The notes beneath the pieces were generated by a model, which did no database searches, was not told the DNA's origin, and saw nothing but the letters and a program-made list of their open reading frames with translations. A DNA stretch of 64,000 nucleotides from Sporosarcina beigongshangi (GTDB lineage: Bacteria > Actinomycetota > Actinomycetes > Actinomycetales > Micrococcaceae). Positions 1 through 11,875 of the stretch are shown in pieces (within the stretch, counting starts at the first letter, position 1; each line of letters opens with the position of its first letter). The translations under genes were made by a program, and so were the position numbers. The stretch lies in NCBI RefSeq assembly GCF_016820535.1, contig NZ_JADHDY010000017.1:45873-109872 (forward strand), in the 5' to 3' direction.

Positions 1-117
1 GACCATTCCGTCCGGTACGGCATCACCACCATGTGCATCGGCCTCGGCATGGGAGCCACCGTCATCTGGGAAAACCCCCACTTCGCCGCCACAACCACCG
101 AAGGGAGCGCAGCATGA
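1..117 (+). CDS. fadA: Acetyl-CoA acyltransferase (thiolase), C-terminal end only
   Basis: Frame 1 is open from the first base to a TGA at 115-117 and encodes the last 38 residues of a protein. It contains VRYGITTMCIGLGMGATVIW, the C-terminal Cys-Xaa-Gly region of thiolases that carries the second catalytic cysteine (TMCIGLGMG). Thiolases cleave 3-ketoacyl-CoA to acetyl-CoA in the last step of beta-oxidation. Its stop overlaps the fadB start in an ATGA arrangement, so the two are translationally coupled, as expected for a fadAB operon. The gene starts outside the window. Confidence 0.85.
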   Translation, partial: DHSVRYGITTMCIGLGMGATVIWENPHFAATTTEGSAA

Positions 118-2258
118 GCGCCCAGGACTTCGCCCAGCTTGCCGCACTGTTCCCCGACGAGGTCGTGACGCACTCCTACGTCCAGGACATCGCCCTCCCG
201 GGGGTCGATGGCGCCCCAAGTGCAGGCACCTTTGCCCTCATCACGCTGGACAACGGGCTGGACCACCGCCGCCCCAGCACGCTGGGCCCCAACACGCTTG
301 TGGAATTCGGCACCGTGCTCGAGGACCAGCGTGAGCGTGCGGCCCGCGGCGAGATCCAGGGCGTTGGCGTCACCGGCAAGCCGTTCTTCCTGGCCGCCGG
401 CGCTGACCTGTCCGCCGTCAAGAACCTGAAGAACCCGGAAGCTGCGCTGTGGATGGCCCAGCTCGGCCACGACGTCTACTCAACGCTGAATGACCTGGGC
501 GTTCCGAGCTTTGTTTTCATCAACGGACTGGCACTGGGCGGCGGGCTCGAGATTGCGCTGAACGCCAACTACCGCACTGTCTCCACAGGAGCCGGCGCGC
601 TCGCCCTGCCCGAGGCCTTCCTCGGCCTGGTCCCCGGGTGGGGCGGGGTCTACCTGCTCCCCCGCCTGATCGGCCCGGCCAACGCCGTGCAGGTCATGAT
701 TGAGAATGCGCTGTCCAACAACCGCACCCTTAGCGGCCCGGCAGCCTACAAGCTCGGCATTGCCGATGCACTCTTCCAGCCCGCCGATTTCGTGGAGCAG
801 TCCGTCAACTGGGCCGCCCGCGTACTTGCCGGCGCCGAAAGCGTGGGCCGCCCCAACGCTGTGGCCGAACCGCTCAGTGAAGACAACAGCGCGGCCTGGG
901 ATGCCGCCGTCGTGCGCGCCAGGGCCTTTGTTGAGGCCAAGACCTCCAACGCTGCCCCGGCGCCGGCCAGGGTGATCGAGCTGCTCGAGAAGGGCAAGCA
1001 CTTCACGAAGGCGGAATCGTTCGCGGCCGAGGATGCTGCCCTGGCCGAGCTCATGGGCACCCCGCAGTTCAAGGACACCGTCTACGCGTTCCTGGACCTG
1101 GTGCAGAAGCGCGCCAAGAAGCCCGCAGGCGCCCCGGACCCGAAGCTGGCGCGGCCCGTGACCAAGGTGGGCGTGGTGGGTGCCGGCCTCATGGCGGGGC
1201 AGTTTGCGCTGCTGTTCGCCCGCCAGCTGAAGGTGCCGGTGGTCATGACGGACATCAGCCAGGAGCGCGTGGACAAGGGTGTGGCGTACGTGCACGGCGA
1301 GGTGGACAAGCTGCTGGCCAAGGGCCGGATCAGCCAGGACGCCGCCAACCGCACGAAGGCGCTCGTGACCGGATCCGCCACGAAGGCCGTCTTCGCTGAC
1401 GCCGACTTCGTGATCGAGGCCGTGTTTGAGGAACTTGCCGTCAAGAAGCAGGTGTTTGCCGAGGTGGAGGAAATAGTTTCCCCCGAGTGCATCCTGGCCA
1501 CCAACACCTCCTCACTCTCCGTGACCGCCATGGCGGAAGACCTCAAGCACCCGGAGCGGCTGGTGGGCTTCCACTTCTTCAACCCCGTGGCCGTCATGCC
1601 GCTGCTGGAGATTGTGCGCGCACCCAAGACCGACGACGCCGCACTCGCCACCGCGTTTGCCACCGCCAAGGCGCTGCGCAAGACGGCCGTGCTGGTCAAG
1701 GATGCGGCGGCGTTCGTGGTCAACCGGGTGCTGCTGCGCCTCATGGCCGAAGTCTCCAAGGCCTTCGACGAGGGCACCGATGCCCACACGGCCGACACCG
1801 CGCTGCGCCCCATGGGCCTGCCGATGACGCCGTTCACGCTGCTTGCCATGGTGGGCATTCCGGTGGCGCAGCACGTCACGGAGTCGCTCCATACAGCCTT
1901 TGGCGACCGCTTCCACGTGTCGGCCAACCAGCAGGCGCTCATTGACGCCGGGAAGAAGGGCCTGTGGGAGACGGCCGGGGACGGCACGGTGTCCATCCCG
2001 GCAGACACCCTCGCCCTGCTGACCTTCGGCAATACGCCGTCCACCGGGGAGGAGCTCCTGCTGCGCACCCAGGATGCCCTGGCGGAGGAGATCGGGCTCA
2101 TGCTCGCCGAAGGCGTCGTGGCCGGGCCCGAGGACATCGACCTGTGCATGATCCTTGGTGCCGGCTGGCCCATGCACCTGGGCGGCATCACTCCGTACCT
2201 GGACCGGGTGGGCGCCTCGCAGCGCGTCAACGGCAAGCCGTTCCACCCCGCAGCCTAG
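114..2258 (+). CDS. fadB: 3-hydroxyacyl-CoA dehydrogenase / enoyl-CoA hydratase (beta-oxidation multifunctional enzyme)
   Basis: A 714-residue protein with an N-terminal crotonase (enoyl-CoA hydratase) domain over roughly residues 40-270, including the GLALGGGLEIAL oxyanion-hole helix. The 3-hydroxyacyl-CoA dehydrogenase part follows. Its NAD-binding VGVVGAGLMAGQFA glycine-rich loop lies near residue 350, and ATNTSSLSVT and FHFFNPVAVMPLLEIV are typical of the family. I chose ATG 114 because it overlaps the thiolase stop (ATGA) and follows an AGGGAGCG ribosome site; an upstream in-frame ATG at 33 lies inside the thiolase. It hydrates and then oxidises enoyl-CoA to 3-ketoacyl-CoA in the cytoplasm, feeding the thiolase. 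Confidence 0.95.
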   Translation: MSAQDFAQLAALFPDEVVTHSYVQDIALPGVDGAPSAGTFALITLDNGLDHRRPSTLGPNTLVEFGTVLEDQRERAARGEIQGVGVTGKPFFLAAGADLSAVKNLKNPEAALWMAQLGHDVYSTLNDLGVPSFVFINGLALGGGLEIALNANYRTVSTGAGALALPEAFLGLVPGWGGVYLLPRLIGPANAVQVMIENALSNNRTLSGPAAYKLGIADALFQPADFVEQSVNWAARVLAGAESVGRPNAVAEPLSEDNSAAWDAAVVRARAFVEAKTSNAAPAPARVIELLEKGKHFTKAESFAAEDAALAELMGTPQFKDTVYAFLDLVQKRAKKPAGAPDPKLARPVTKVGVVGAGLMAGQFALLFARQLKVPVVMTDISQERVDKGVAYVHGEVDKLLAKGRISQDAANRTKALVTGSATKAVFADADFVIEAVFEELAVKKQVFAEVEEIVSPECILATNTSSLSVTAMAEDLKHPERLVGFHFFNPVAVMPLLEIVRAPKTDDAALATAFATAKALRKTAVLVKDAAAFVVNRVLLRLMAEVSKAFDEGTDAHTADTALRPMGLPMTPFTLLAMVGIPVAQHVTESLHTAFGDRFHVSANQQALIDAGKKGLWETAGDGTVSIPADTLALLTFGNTPSTGEELLLRTQDALAEEIGLMLAEGVVAGPEDIDLCMILGAGWPMHLGGITPYLDRVGASQRVNGKPFHPAA

Positions 2259-2284
2259 CCGCTGCCGCGGCTCCCCTGCCCAGC

Positions 2285-2333
2285 ACGACGCCGGACCCGC
2301 ACCTTGGCAGCCAAGGTGCGGGTCCGGCGTCGT
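2285..2333. terminator. Perfect 23-bp hairpin after fadB
   Basis: Bases 2285-2307 are perfectly complementary to 2311-2333 with a 3-base loop (CAG). The stem begins 26 bases after the fadB stop. There is no T-run after it, so it is a strong hairpin of terminator or mRNA-3'-end type rather than a textbook intrinsic terminator. Confidence 0.6.
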
Positions 2334-2405
2334 CCCGGCTCTTGCGCAGCGGCCTGCTGCCGGGCCGTTTCGCTTTCCCACGGTGCGGACTGAAAGAATG
2401 GGGCC

Positions 2406-2855
2406 ATGACTGTTGAGCCTTCCCTGACCCGCCGTTCCACCCTGCGAGCCACCACGGCAGCCACCGGTGCCGCCTGCGCCTTGGCGCTCGTTGGCTGCGC
2501 ACCTTCAGGCAGCTCCGGCGCCAAGGGCCGCACGCCCGCTGCAATCCCCACCGGCGGCACGCCCGTCCAGGTGGGCAAGGTGTCGGAGCTGCCCGTGGGC
2601 GGAACCGCGGCCGCGACCGCCGGGGACGTGGAGGTCATGCTGTTCCGGCCCGACGAGACCACCATTTTGGCCTACACCGACATTTGCACCCACGCCGGCT
2701 GCAAGGTGGCCCCGGACGGAGCCGACTTCAAGTGCCCGTGCCACAGCAGCGTGTTCAAGGGCAGCGACGGCACCGTGGTCTCCGGCCCCGCCAAGGAAGC
2801 ACTCCCCCGCTACGCTGCCGCGATCGACGGCGAATGGATCACTGTTTCCGTGTAG
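2406..2855 (+). CDS. Tat-exported Rieske [2Fe-2S] lipoprotein-like protein
   Basis: A 149-residue protein. The N-terminus has a twin arginine (R9 R10), a hydrophobic stretch and a lipobox-like ALVGC ending at C31, then a Ser/Gly/Pro-rich linker. This suggests Tat export and lipid anchoring outside the membrane. The Rieske fold carries CTHAGC (C94, H96, C99) and CPCHSS (C110, C112, H113). The cluster ligands would be C94, H96, C110 and H113, with a C99-C112 disulfide. No partner oxidoreductase lies next to it, so the electron-transfer partner is unknown. It is a free-standing Rieske protein, common in actinobacteria, and not the large QcrA subunit, which has several membrane helices. Confidence 0.85.
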   Translation: MTVEPSLTRRSTLRATTAATGAACALALVGCAPSGSSGAKGRTPAAIPTGGTPVQVGKVSELPVGGTAAATAGDVEVMLFRPDETTILAYTDICTHAGCKVAPDGADFKCPCHSSVFKGSDGTVVSGPAKEALPRYAAAIDGEWITVSV

Positions 2856-2917
2856 CCGGCGCGTTCGCGATTGAGCTGCACCATCCGTGCATCAACGCTC
2901 CCAGGTTTTCGCAAGCA

Positions 2918-2966
2918 CGACGGCGCCCGGCCCGCCTTGGGTGGGCCGGGCGCCGTCGGGCTTTCT
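2918..2966. terminator. Bidirectional hairpin between the Rieske gene and the aldo/keto reductase
   Basis: Bases 2918-2933 pair perfectly with 2943-2958 (16 bp). CTTTCT follows on the plus side. It lies between two convergent genes and just before the reductase stop codon at 2965, so it can serve both. Confidence 0.65.
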
Positions 2967-3954
2967 AGAAGAGGGCCACCTTGGGGGTCCGGGGGAAGAT
3001 GTCATCCAGCTCCGCCAGGTCGCCGGCTGTGGGCCGCCACGATGCGGCGGCCGCGTTCTGGCGGACTTGTTCCGGCTTCGTGGCACCGGCGATGACGCTG
3101 GCCACGGAGGGCTGGGCGGCGAGCCAGCTGAAAGCGACCTCGAGCTCGGTCAGGCCACGGGCGGCTGCAAATTCGCCATAGGCCTGCAACTGGCCGTAGT
3201 CCGCGTCGGAAACCATGTGCTGGCGCGTGTGGGAGAGCCTGCTGCCCTCCGGCGCCTTGCCGGAGCTGTACTTGCCGGTCAGCATGCCGTTGGCCAGCGG
3301 GAAGTACGGCAGGACTCCCAGTCCAAAGGCCTCCGCTGCCGGGGTGATCTCCAGTTCGGCGCGGCGGTCCAGCAGGTTGTAGTGGCTCTGGCTGGAAATG
3401 AACCGGTTTGTGCCCAACTCGCGGGCAACAAACTCGGCCTCGGCGAGCTGCCAGCCGGCCCGGTTGGAGTGGCCGATGTAGCGCACCTTGCCTGCGCGGA
3501 CCAGATCGTCCAGGGCGCTGATGGTTTCGGCGATCGGAGTGTGCGGGTCCGGTGTGTGGAACTGGTAGAGGTCGATGTAGTCGGTCCCCAGGCGGCGCAG
3601 TGAGGCCTCCACCGACTGGATGATGTATTTGCGCGAACCGCGCCGTCCCCAGTCCACCCCGTTGGCTCCGCCCACATCCATGCCAAACTTCGTGGCCACG
3701 ATGACGTTGGTACGTTCGGCACCGAGCGCCTTGCCGAGGATGCTCTCGCTGAGCCCGGGCGTCTTGCCGTAGTTGTCGGCCACGTCGAACAGGGTGATTC
3801 CAGCATCCAGGGCGGCGTGGACGACTGCCTCGGCCCCCTCCTGCGTCTCCGTCACGGTTCCCGTGCGGCCCAGGTTGTTGCACCCGAGCCCCACAGTGGA
3901 AACTGTCAATCCGGAACGGCCCACCTGGCGGTATTCAATATTGTTCTGCGTCAT
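2965..3954 (-). CDS. Aldo/keto reductase
   Basis: A 329-residue TIM-barrel oxidoreductase with the family catalytic tetrad visible: D57 and Y62 (FDVADNY), K89 (VATKFG) and H133 (LYQFH). The GLGCNNLGR start and the RYIGHSN segment resemble the YajO/Tas-like branch. It would reduce aldehydes or ketones with NADPH in the cytoplasm; the substrate cannot be read from sequence. It is transcribed alone and converges on the Rieske gene. Confidence 0.9.
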   Translation of the reverse strand: MTQNNIEYRQVGRSGLTVSTVGLGCNNLGRTGTVTETQEGAEAVVHAALDAGITLFDVADNYGKTPGLSESILGKALGAERTNVIVATKFGMDVGGANGVDWGRRGSRKYIIQSVEASLRRLGTDYIDLYQFHTPDPHTPIAETISALDDLVRAGKVRYIGHSNRAGWQLAEAEFVARELGTNRFISSQSHYNLLDRRAELEITPAAEAFGLGVLPYFPLANGMLTGKYSSGKAPEGSRLSHTRQHMVSDADYGQLQAYGEFAAARGLTELEVAFSWLAAQPSVASVIAGATKPEQVRQNAAAASWRPTAGDLAELDDIFPRTPKVALF

Positions 3955-3990
3955 GCTTCCACCCTATCGAACGCCGGTCGGGGCTGGCGG

Positions 3991-4641
3991 CTAGAGGGAG
4001 AAGGCCGTCCCTCCGGTGGCGCTGTGCTTGGCGCGCAGCGTGTCCGGCTGGTCGATCTGGCCCGCTGCAATGGTCAGCTTGGTGAAGTCCAGCTTCTCCT
4101 CGCGGATGCAGGTCTTAATGTTGGATACGGCGCGGGCGGCGTCGGGGGCAATGATGTGCACGTTCAGCTTGCCGAGTCCGTGGCCGGCCGACTTGAACTC
4201 GATTTTCTCCAGCACGCCGCTGCCGCGCCAGGCAAGGTGCGCCGTCAGGGCATCCTTGACTCGGCTGGCCAGGTGCTTGTCCCGGTCGCTGACGCGGTCG
4301 CTCTTGAGCGCAAACTGCGCCACGACGAGGGATTGCTCGCCGCGGGCCAGCGGGGCGAAACCGTCCTCGGCACACTGCTGCGCAAAGGCGGCCAGCATGC
4401 CTTCGGCCTCCTCAACCGTGTCCACGGGGGCATCCTTGGAGGTGCTGATGTGGCCAACCGTTCCGTGATTGACCACAAAGTAGACCTCCGGCCCGTCGCC
4501 GGACTCGTCCGTCTCCCCGGTTCCCCCGGCGTCAACCCACGCTTCCCGGAATACCAGGGCTCCGTCGTCGTCCTTCTTGAACATGCGCACAATGTTGGGG
4601 TCCAGGCCCGCCAAAATGGTCTCGTTGATCAGCTCGCTCAT
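3991..4641 (-). CDS. Conserved hypothetical protein, third gene of the dxs operon
   Basis: A 216-residue soluble, acidic protein that I do not recognise. There is no signal peptide or membrane segment. ATG 4641 was chosen because it overlaps the preceding stop (ATGA) and has an AAGGAAGG stretch upstream; a longer frame to 4905 would run inside the DUF402 gene. It contains FVVNHGTVGHISTSKDAP and a C-terminal part rich in alternating hydrophobic residues, which suggests a mixed alpha/beta fold. It is translationally coupled to the DUF402 gene and therefore to dxs, but no function follows from that alone. Confidence 0.75.
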   Translation of the reverse strand: MSELINETILAGLDPNIVRMFKKDDDGALVFREAWVDAGGTGETDESGDGPEVYFVVNHGTVGHISTSKDAPVDTVEEAEGMLAAFAQQCAEDGFAPLARGEQSLVVAQFALKSDRVSDRDKHLASRVKDALTAHLAWRGSGVLEKIEFKSAGHGLGKLNVHIIAPDAARAVSNIKTCIREEKLDFTKLTIAAGQIDQPDTLRAKHSATGGTAFSL

Positions 4642-5201
4642 GCTGGTTGCAGCATCCTTCCTTGGGTGAACCAGGCCGCTTCGCGGCCGTCGAATGGTGC
4701 GGTGCCGGCGGCCACGGCGACGGTGAGGTCGTGGCAGGCGGCCAGCATGCGGGTGCGCAGTTCTTCGGGGTAGCCGAACTTCACGCTGTGCTCGGCGAAC
4801 TCGTCCTCGTCGTCCACGAAGAGGCCGCGCGACTTGGTGCGGACGACGTCCAGGTCCATGTCGATCATGTGGAATTCGATGACGGACGGGCGGATGCGGC
4901 GCCACTGCTGGTCTATGGCCAGGTCGATGTAGAGTTCCACGCCGCCCGGGTGGGATTCGTCATAGAACGTGGCCACCCAATCGCCGGCGTGCGGGATCAG
5001 CAGGATCGCATCCGACTCCGTGTAAAGCGCAGCGCCCGGGCGGGAGATGAATTCACCGGTTCCCTGGAACACCCAGTGCCCGTGCGCGTCGGCGCCGAGG
5101 TACCGGCCGGGCACCACCCAATGGGCGCCGCCGTCGTACTTGCGGTTGCGGGCCACCACGAGGTCGCCGGGGCGGGGTGCGCCGTGCTCCGGCGCCGTCA
5201 C
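4638..5201 (-). CDS. DUF402 domain protein
   Basis: A 187-residue protein of the DUF402 (FomD/nucleoside-phosphate phosphatase-like) type. The middle [18 protein letters not shown] and [11 protein letters not shown] segments and the following acidic VDDEDEF are the usual conserved beta-strands and metal-binding acidic residues. It starts with GTG at 5201, overlapping the dxs TGA (GTGA), and ends by overlapping the next gene (ATGA). Family members hydrolyse nucleoside di- or triphosphates in a metal-dependent way; the substrate here is unknown. Confidence 0.75.
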   Translation of the reverse strand: MTAPEHGAPRPGDLVVARNRKYDGGAHWVVPGRYLGADAHGHWVFQGTGEFISRPGAALYTESDAILLIPHAGDWVATFYDESHPGGVELYIDLAIDQQWRRIRPSVIEFHMIDMDLDVVRTKSRGLFVDDEDEFAEHSVKFGYPEELRTRMLAACHDLTVAVAAGTAPFDGREAAWFTQGRMLQPA

Positions 5202-7189
5202 AAGATCGGCATCTGGCCGGTGCGCGGCGCCGGCTGTCCCGGGAGAGGGCGGGCGAAGGGGACCTTGGTGCCAAGGACCTGTTCGACGACGTCCTGGGCC
5301 ACCCGCTGTGCCGTCAGGCCCACGCGCTCAAGCACCTCGCCGCGGGTTCCGTGGACGAGGAATTCCACGGGCAGGCCCACCTCGTTCAGGGCCGTGTCGA
5401 TGCCGGCCGCGCGCAGCTCCTGGCGGATGCGCGAGCCGACGCCGCCCACGCGGACGCCGTCTTCAACGACGATCACGATGCGGTGCTGCGAGGCCAGCTG
5501 GACGATGGACCGCGGCACGGGCAGCACCCAGCGGGGGTCCACGACAGTGGCCGTGATGCCCTGCTGGCCGATGCGGTGCGCCACGTCGAGGGACAGCTCG
5601 CTCATGGCGCCCACGCTGACGATCAGGACGTCCCTTTCGGGTTCGGTGTCCGCCTGCGGAAGGTCGTGCTGCGTGCGGAACAGCACGTCTACGCCGTCAT
5701 GCAGGCGCTCGAGTGCCCGCACTTCCGGGCCGACCTTGCCCTTTGAGTACCGGACCACGCTGGGGGCGTCGCTGATGGCCACGGCCTCGCGCAGTTCTTC
5801 CCGGAGCCGTTCGGCGTCGCGGGGGGCCGCCAGGTGGATGCGCGGAACGATCTGGAGCATGGACAGGTCCCACATGCCGTGGTGGCTGGCACCGTCGGGC
5901 CCCGTGACGCCGGCACGGTCCAGGACAATGGTCACCCCGGCCTTGTGCAGGGCAACATCCATGAGCAGCTGGTCGAAGGCCCGGTTCAGGAAGGTGGCGT
6001 ACATGGCCACAACGGGGTGCAGCCCGCCGAAGGAGAGCCCGGCAGCCATGGTCATGGCATGCTGCTCGGCGATCCCGACGTCGATGACCCGGTCCGGGAA
6101 CTTCTCGGCAAACGGGGCCAGGCCCACCGGAATGAGCATGGCGCCGGTGATGGCGACGATGTCGCTGCGTTCCTCGGCGATCTTGGTGATTTCATCCCCA
6201 AAGACGCCGGTCCACGAGGCGCCGCTCGGACCCTCAACCGACGCGCCGGTGACGGGGTCGATCACGCCGACTGCATGGAACTGGTCGTCGACGTCGGCGC
6301 GGGCGGGCGCGTAGCCGCGGCCCTTCTCCGTGTAGGCGTGGACAATGACGGGGCCGGCGAAGTTCCGTGCCGTGGTGAGCGCGGCCTCCATGGCCTGCTC
6401 GTCGTGGCCGTCAACCGGGCCAATGTACTTCATGCCGAGGTCGTCAAACAGGCCCTGGGGGGCCCACCAGTCCTTCACGCCCTTCTTCGCTGCGTGCAGG
6501 CTCTTGTAGATGAACCGGGCTGCGGCGTTGCCTTCCTGCAGGCGCTGCTTGCCCCAGTCCATGGACGCCTCGTACTTGCGGTGGGTGCGCACCTGGTCGA
6601 TCGTGGGCCGCAAGGACGCCAGGTAGTCGGCAACGCCGCCCACGGTGGGGGCATAGGAGCGGCCGTTGTCGTTAACCACGATCACGACTTTGCGGTCCTT
6701 GTCCGCGGCGATGTTGTTGATCGCTTCCCAGGTCATGCCGCCGGTCAGGGCGCCGTCGCCAATGACGGCCACAACGTAGCGGTCGCTTTCGCCCTTGAGC
6801 TGGTGGGCGCGGGCAATGCCGTCCGCCCAGGAGAGGGATGAGGAGGCGTGGGAGCTCTCCACGATGTCATGGTCTGATTCGCCCCGGTCCGGGTAGCCGG
6901 ACAAGCCGCCCTGTTGGCGGAGCGTGTCAAAGTTTTGGCGGCCGGTGACCAGCTTGTGCACATACGACTGGTGCCCGGTGTCGAACACGACGCTGTCGCG
7001 GGGTGAGTCAAACACCCGGTGGATGGCCAGTGTCAATTCAACGACGCCCAGGTTGGGGCCCAGGTGCCCGCCCGTCTGGGACACGTTCGCGATCAGAAAA
7101 TCCCGAATCTCCTGGGCAAGCAGCTTCATTTGTTGGTCGCTGAGCTTGCTCAGGTCACGCGGATGCGTGATGGTTTCTAACAGTCCCAT
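5198..7189 (-). CDS. dxs: 1-deoxy-D-xylulose-5-phosphate synthase
   Basis: A 663-residue thiamine-diphosphate enzyme that condenses pyruvate and glyceraldehyde-3-phosphate, the first step of the non-mevalonate isoprenoid pathway. [14 protein letters not shown] with H42, the TPP/Mg motif [16 protein letters not shown] near residues 145-160, and the transketolase pyrimidine domain ending in [14 protein letters not shown] are all present. The start ATG has GGGAGG upstream. It leads a three-gene operon with 4-base overlaps. A 12-bp palindrome lies 45-56 bases upstream of the start codon. Confidence 0.97.
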   Translation of the reverse strand: MGLLETITHPRDLSKLSDQQMKLLAQEIRDFLIANVSQTGGHLGPNLGVVELTLAIHRVFDSPRDSVVFDTGHQSYVHKLVTGRQNFDTLRQQGGLSGYPDRGESDHDIVESSHASSSLSWADGIARAHQLKGESDRYVVAVIGDGALTGGMTWEAINNIAADKDRKVVIVVNDNGRSYAPTVGGVADYLASLRPTIDQVRTHRKYEASMDWGKQRLQEGNAAARFIYKSLHAAKKGVKDWWAPQGLFDDLGMKYIGPVDGHDEQAMEAALTTARNFAGPVIVHAYTEKGRGYAPARADVDDQFHAVGVIDPVTGASVEGPSGASWTGVFGDEITKIAEERSDIVAITGAMLIPVGLAPFAEKFPDRVIDVGIAEQHAMTMAAGLSFGGLHPVVAMYATFLNRAFDQLLMDVALHKAGVTIVLDRAGVTGPDGASHHGMWDLSMLQIVPRIHLAAPRDAERLREELREAVAISDAPSVVRYSKGKVGPEVRALERLHDGVDVLFRTQHDLPQADTEPERDVLIVSVGAMSELSLDVAHRIGQQGITATVVDPRWVLPVPRSIVQLASQHRIVIVVEDGVRVGGVGSRIRQELRAAGIDTALNEVGLPVEFLVHGTRGEVLERVGLTAQRVAQDVVEQVLGTKVPFARPLPGQPAPRTGQMPIL

Positions 7190-7513
7190 TGGTAACCTCC
7201 CGGGTGCACAGTCAACGTCTAACGATATCGCGTCCGGACGTCCGGCGCGTGGCCGGAACCGCCGGTGCGGGGTTAATGGATGGGAAGGGTGCGACGGCGC
7301 AGCGCGCCAACCAGCGAAAGCCGGGCCCCGCCGTCGTGTCTTGGGCGGCCCAGCCGGGCCCGCAGCAGCGGCTGCGAGACGAACGGCACGGTGGGGGTTT
7401 AAATGCCGCGGGTGGGCACCTGGTCACCCAGGCGCCCACCCAAGGCAAACTGCGTCCACGCCCGCCAGAAACCCGGAAATCGCGTCAGCGGTTTCCAGGC
7501 CGGCGGGTGGGGA
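7190..7513. other. Intergenic region between dxs and acnA, with a palindrome and a hairpin
   Basis: No gene is seen in these 324 bases. They hold the upstream region of dxs, including the perfect palindrome CCGGACGTCCGG at 7234-7245. They also hold a hairpin at 7410-7441 (GGGTGGGC pairing with GCCCACCC, with an inner CCTGG/CCAGG) that lies about 70 bases past the acnA stop and may end its transcript. Confidence 0.5.
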
Positions 7514-10342
<2,829 letters not shown>

Positions 10343-10400
10343 CGAATGGACTCCTCTCGCCACTACTTTTATCTTGGTCACGCAGGGGGCAGGATGCCAG

Positions 10401-10419
10401 TTAGGCACGCCTAACCATG
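10401..10419. promoter_or_regulatory. Possible DtxR/IdeR-type iron box upstream of acnA
   Basis: The dyad GTTAGGCACGCCTAAC (10400-10415) is a perfect 7-bp inverted repeat with a 2-base centre. Read as a 19-mer from 10401 it resembles actinobacterial iron boxes of the TTAGG...AGCCTAACCTAA type over the first 16 positions. It sits about 60 bases before the acnA start, where a repressor or activator could act. The right end departs from the consensus. Confidence 0.4.
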
Positions 10420-10438
10420 CGGCACACTCACCTCAATC

Positions 10439-11869
10439 CTAGCCCTTGGCGGGCACCAGCAACGCAACAGTTTCCACGTGGTGCGTGTGCGGGTACAGGT
10501 CAAACGCGCGGAGGGATTCCACGGCCCAGCCTGCGTTGGCAAAGTATGACACGTCGCGGGCGAAGGCAGCCGGGTCGCAGGAGACGTAGGCAATGGCCGA
10601 CGGCGACGTGGCGGCCAGGGCGCGCACCACTGCCTTTCCTGCGCCGGCCCGGGGCGGGTCAAGCACGACGGCGTCGAAACTGTGGCGCTGTCCGGCGGCG
10701 GTCTGGGAGGCCCTCGAGGCCGTGCCAAGCACCTTTTCCACCCTGCCCTGCACAATTTCCACCTGCTCTGACGCGTGCAGGTTCTTGCGGGCGTCGCGGC
10801 TGGTGCCCGGCGATCCCTCGACGGAGAGTACGTGCCCGTCCGGGCCCACTGCGTCGGCCAGCGGGGCCGTGAACAGCCCGGCGCCGGCGTAGAGGTCGGC
10901 GACATTGGCGCCGTCGTCCAGGTAGCCGCCCTGCAGCAGGGCGCCCAGTGCAGCATCCGTCAGGACCTTCGGCGCACGGCGGTGAATCTGCCAGAAGCCG
11001 TCTCCCGTGACACGGAATTCGTGGTCGCCGGTGGTTTCGCGCACCCAGCCGCGACCGCTGGCGACCTCGATGGCGCTGTTCTCGGGGTTCCAGCGGGCCA
11101 CGGACGGCGGGGTTTCCAGGGCGGCAAGGGCCCGTGCCACCCGCTTCACGGCCGCGCCGGCGGCCTTTTCACTCAGCCGGGCGTCGGGTGCCAGAAGCAC
11201 CAGCACGCCTGAGCCGTTGGCGGGCGCAGCCACCTCAACGCGTTCGATCCCGGTGAAGTCCAGCTCCCACAGGCGAAGTTCGTTGATGGCGGGGAGGGCC
11301 AGCGGCATCTCCCTGATGGGCAGCACGTCGTGCGAACGGTGGGCGTGCATGCCCAGCTTGCCTGACGGCGTGACGGTGAAGCCCACGCGGGTCCGCCAGC
11401 CCAGCCCGGCCAGCTGCTCGGCCGTGCCCGACGTGTCCACGTCCTCCACGCCCGCCGCGAACAGTGCATCGATGCGCTCCGCCGCCAGCCCGCCCAGGCG
11501 CTCCAGCTGTTCCCGGACGACGGCGGTCTTCAGTTCCAGCTGCCCCTTGCGGGAGATGTGGCCGAACTCCGCACCGCCGACCGGCGAGGCGCCGCGGCCG
11601 GCAGCGCGCAGGGCGTCGGCCTCCGCCCAAAAGTGGGGCACGCGCTCGGGCGAGGCGACCAGCACCCGGGTGACGTCTGCACGCCAAAACTTGGCATCGG
11701 CGTCGTTCTCGGTCAGGGCAATCTCCACCGTCTCGCCGGGGATGGCATGGCGGACAAAGATGACGCGGCCCTCATGCCGGGCCACGCAATGGCCGCCGTG
11801 GGCCACCGGCCCCACGGTCACTTCAAGGCGCGGCAAATCGGCGGGACGGGTGCTGCTGGGCTGGCTCAT
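10439..11869 (-). CDS. Class I SAM-dependent RNA (uracil-5) methyltransferase with TRAM domain
   Basis: A 476-residue TrmA/RlmD-like enzyme. An N-terminal TRAM RNA-binding domain (about residues 13-75) is followed by the methyltransferase: DLYAGAGLFTAPLA (SAM site), VVLDPPRAG (motif IV) and AYVSCDPAAFARD with the catalytic cysteine near residue 430. The CxxC-type Fe-S cluster of some RlmD proteins is not evident. It lies 6 bases after the APC permease stop, so both form one operon, as in M. tuberculosis Rv2690c-Rv2689c (recalled, not checked). Whether it modifies tRNA or rRNA is unknown. Confidence 0.88.
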   Translation of the reverse strand: MSQPSSTRPADLPRLEVTVGPVAHGGHCVARHEGRVIFVRHAIPGETVEIALTENDADAKFWRADVTRVLVASPERVPHFWAEADALRAAGRGASPVGGAEFGHISRKGQLELKTAVVREQLERLGGLAAERIDALFAAGVEDVDTSGTAEQLAGLGWRTRVGFTVTPSGKLGMHAHRSHDVLPIREMPLALPAINELRLWELDFTGIERVEVAAPANGSGVLVLLAPDARLSEKAAGAAVKRVARALAALETPPSVARWNPENSAIEVASGRGWVRETTGDHEFRVTGDGFWQIHRRAPKVLTDAALGALLQGGYLDDGANVADLYAGAGLFTAPLADAVGPDGHVLSVEGSPGTSRDARKNLHASEQVEIVQGRVEKVLGTASRASQTAAGQRHSFDAVVLDPPRAGAGKAVVRALAATSPSAIAYVSCDPAAFARDVSYFANAGWAVESLRAFDLYPHTHHVETVALLVPAKG

Positions 11870-11875
11870 AAGGCT

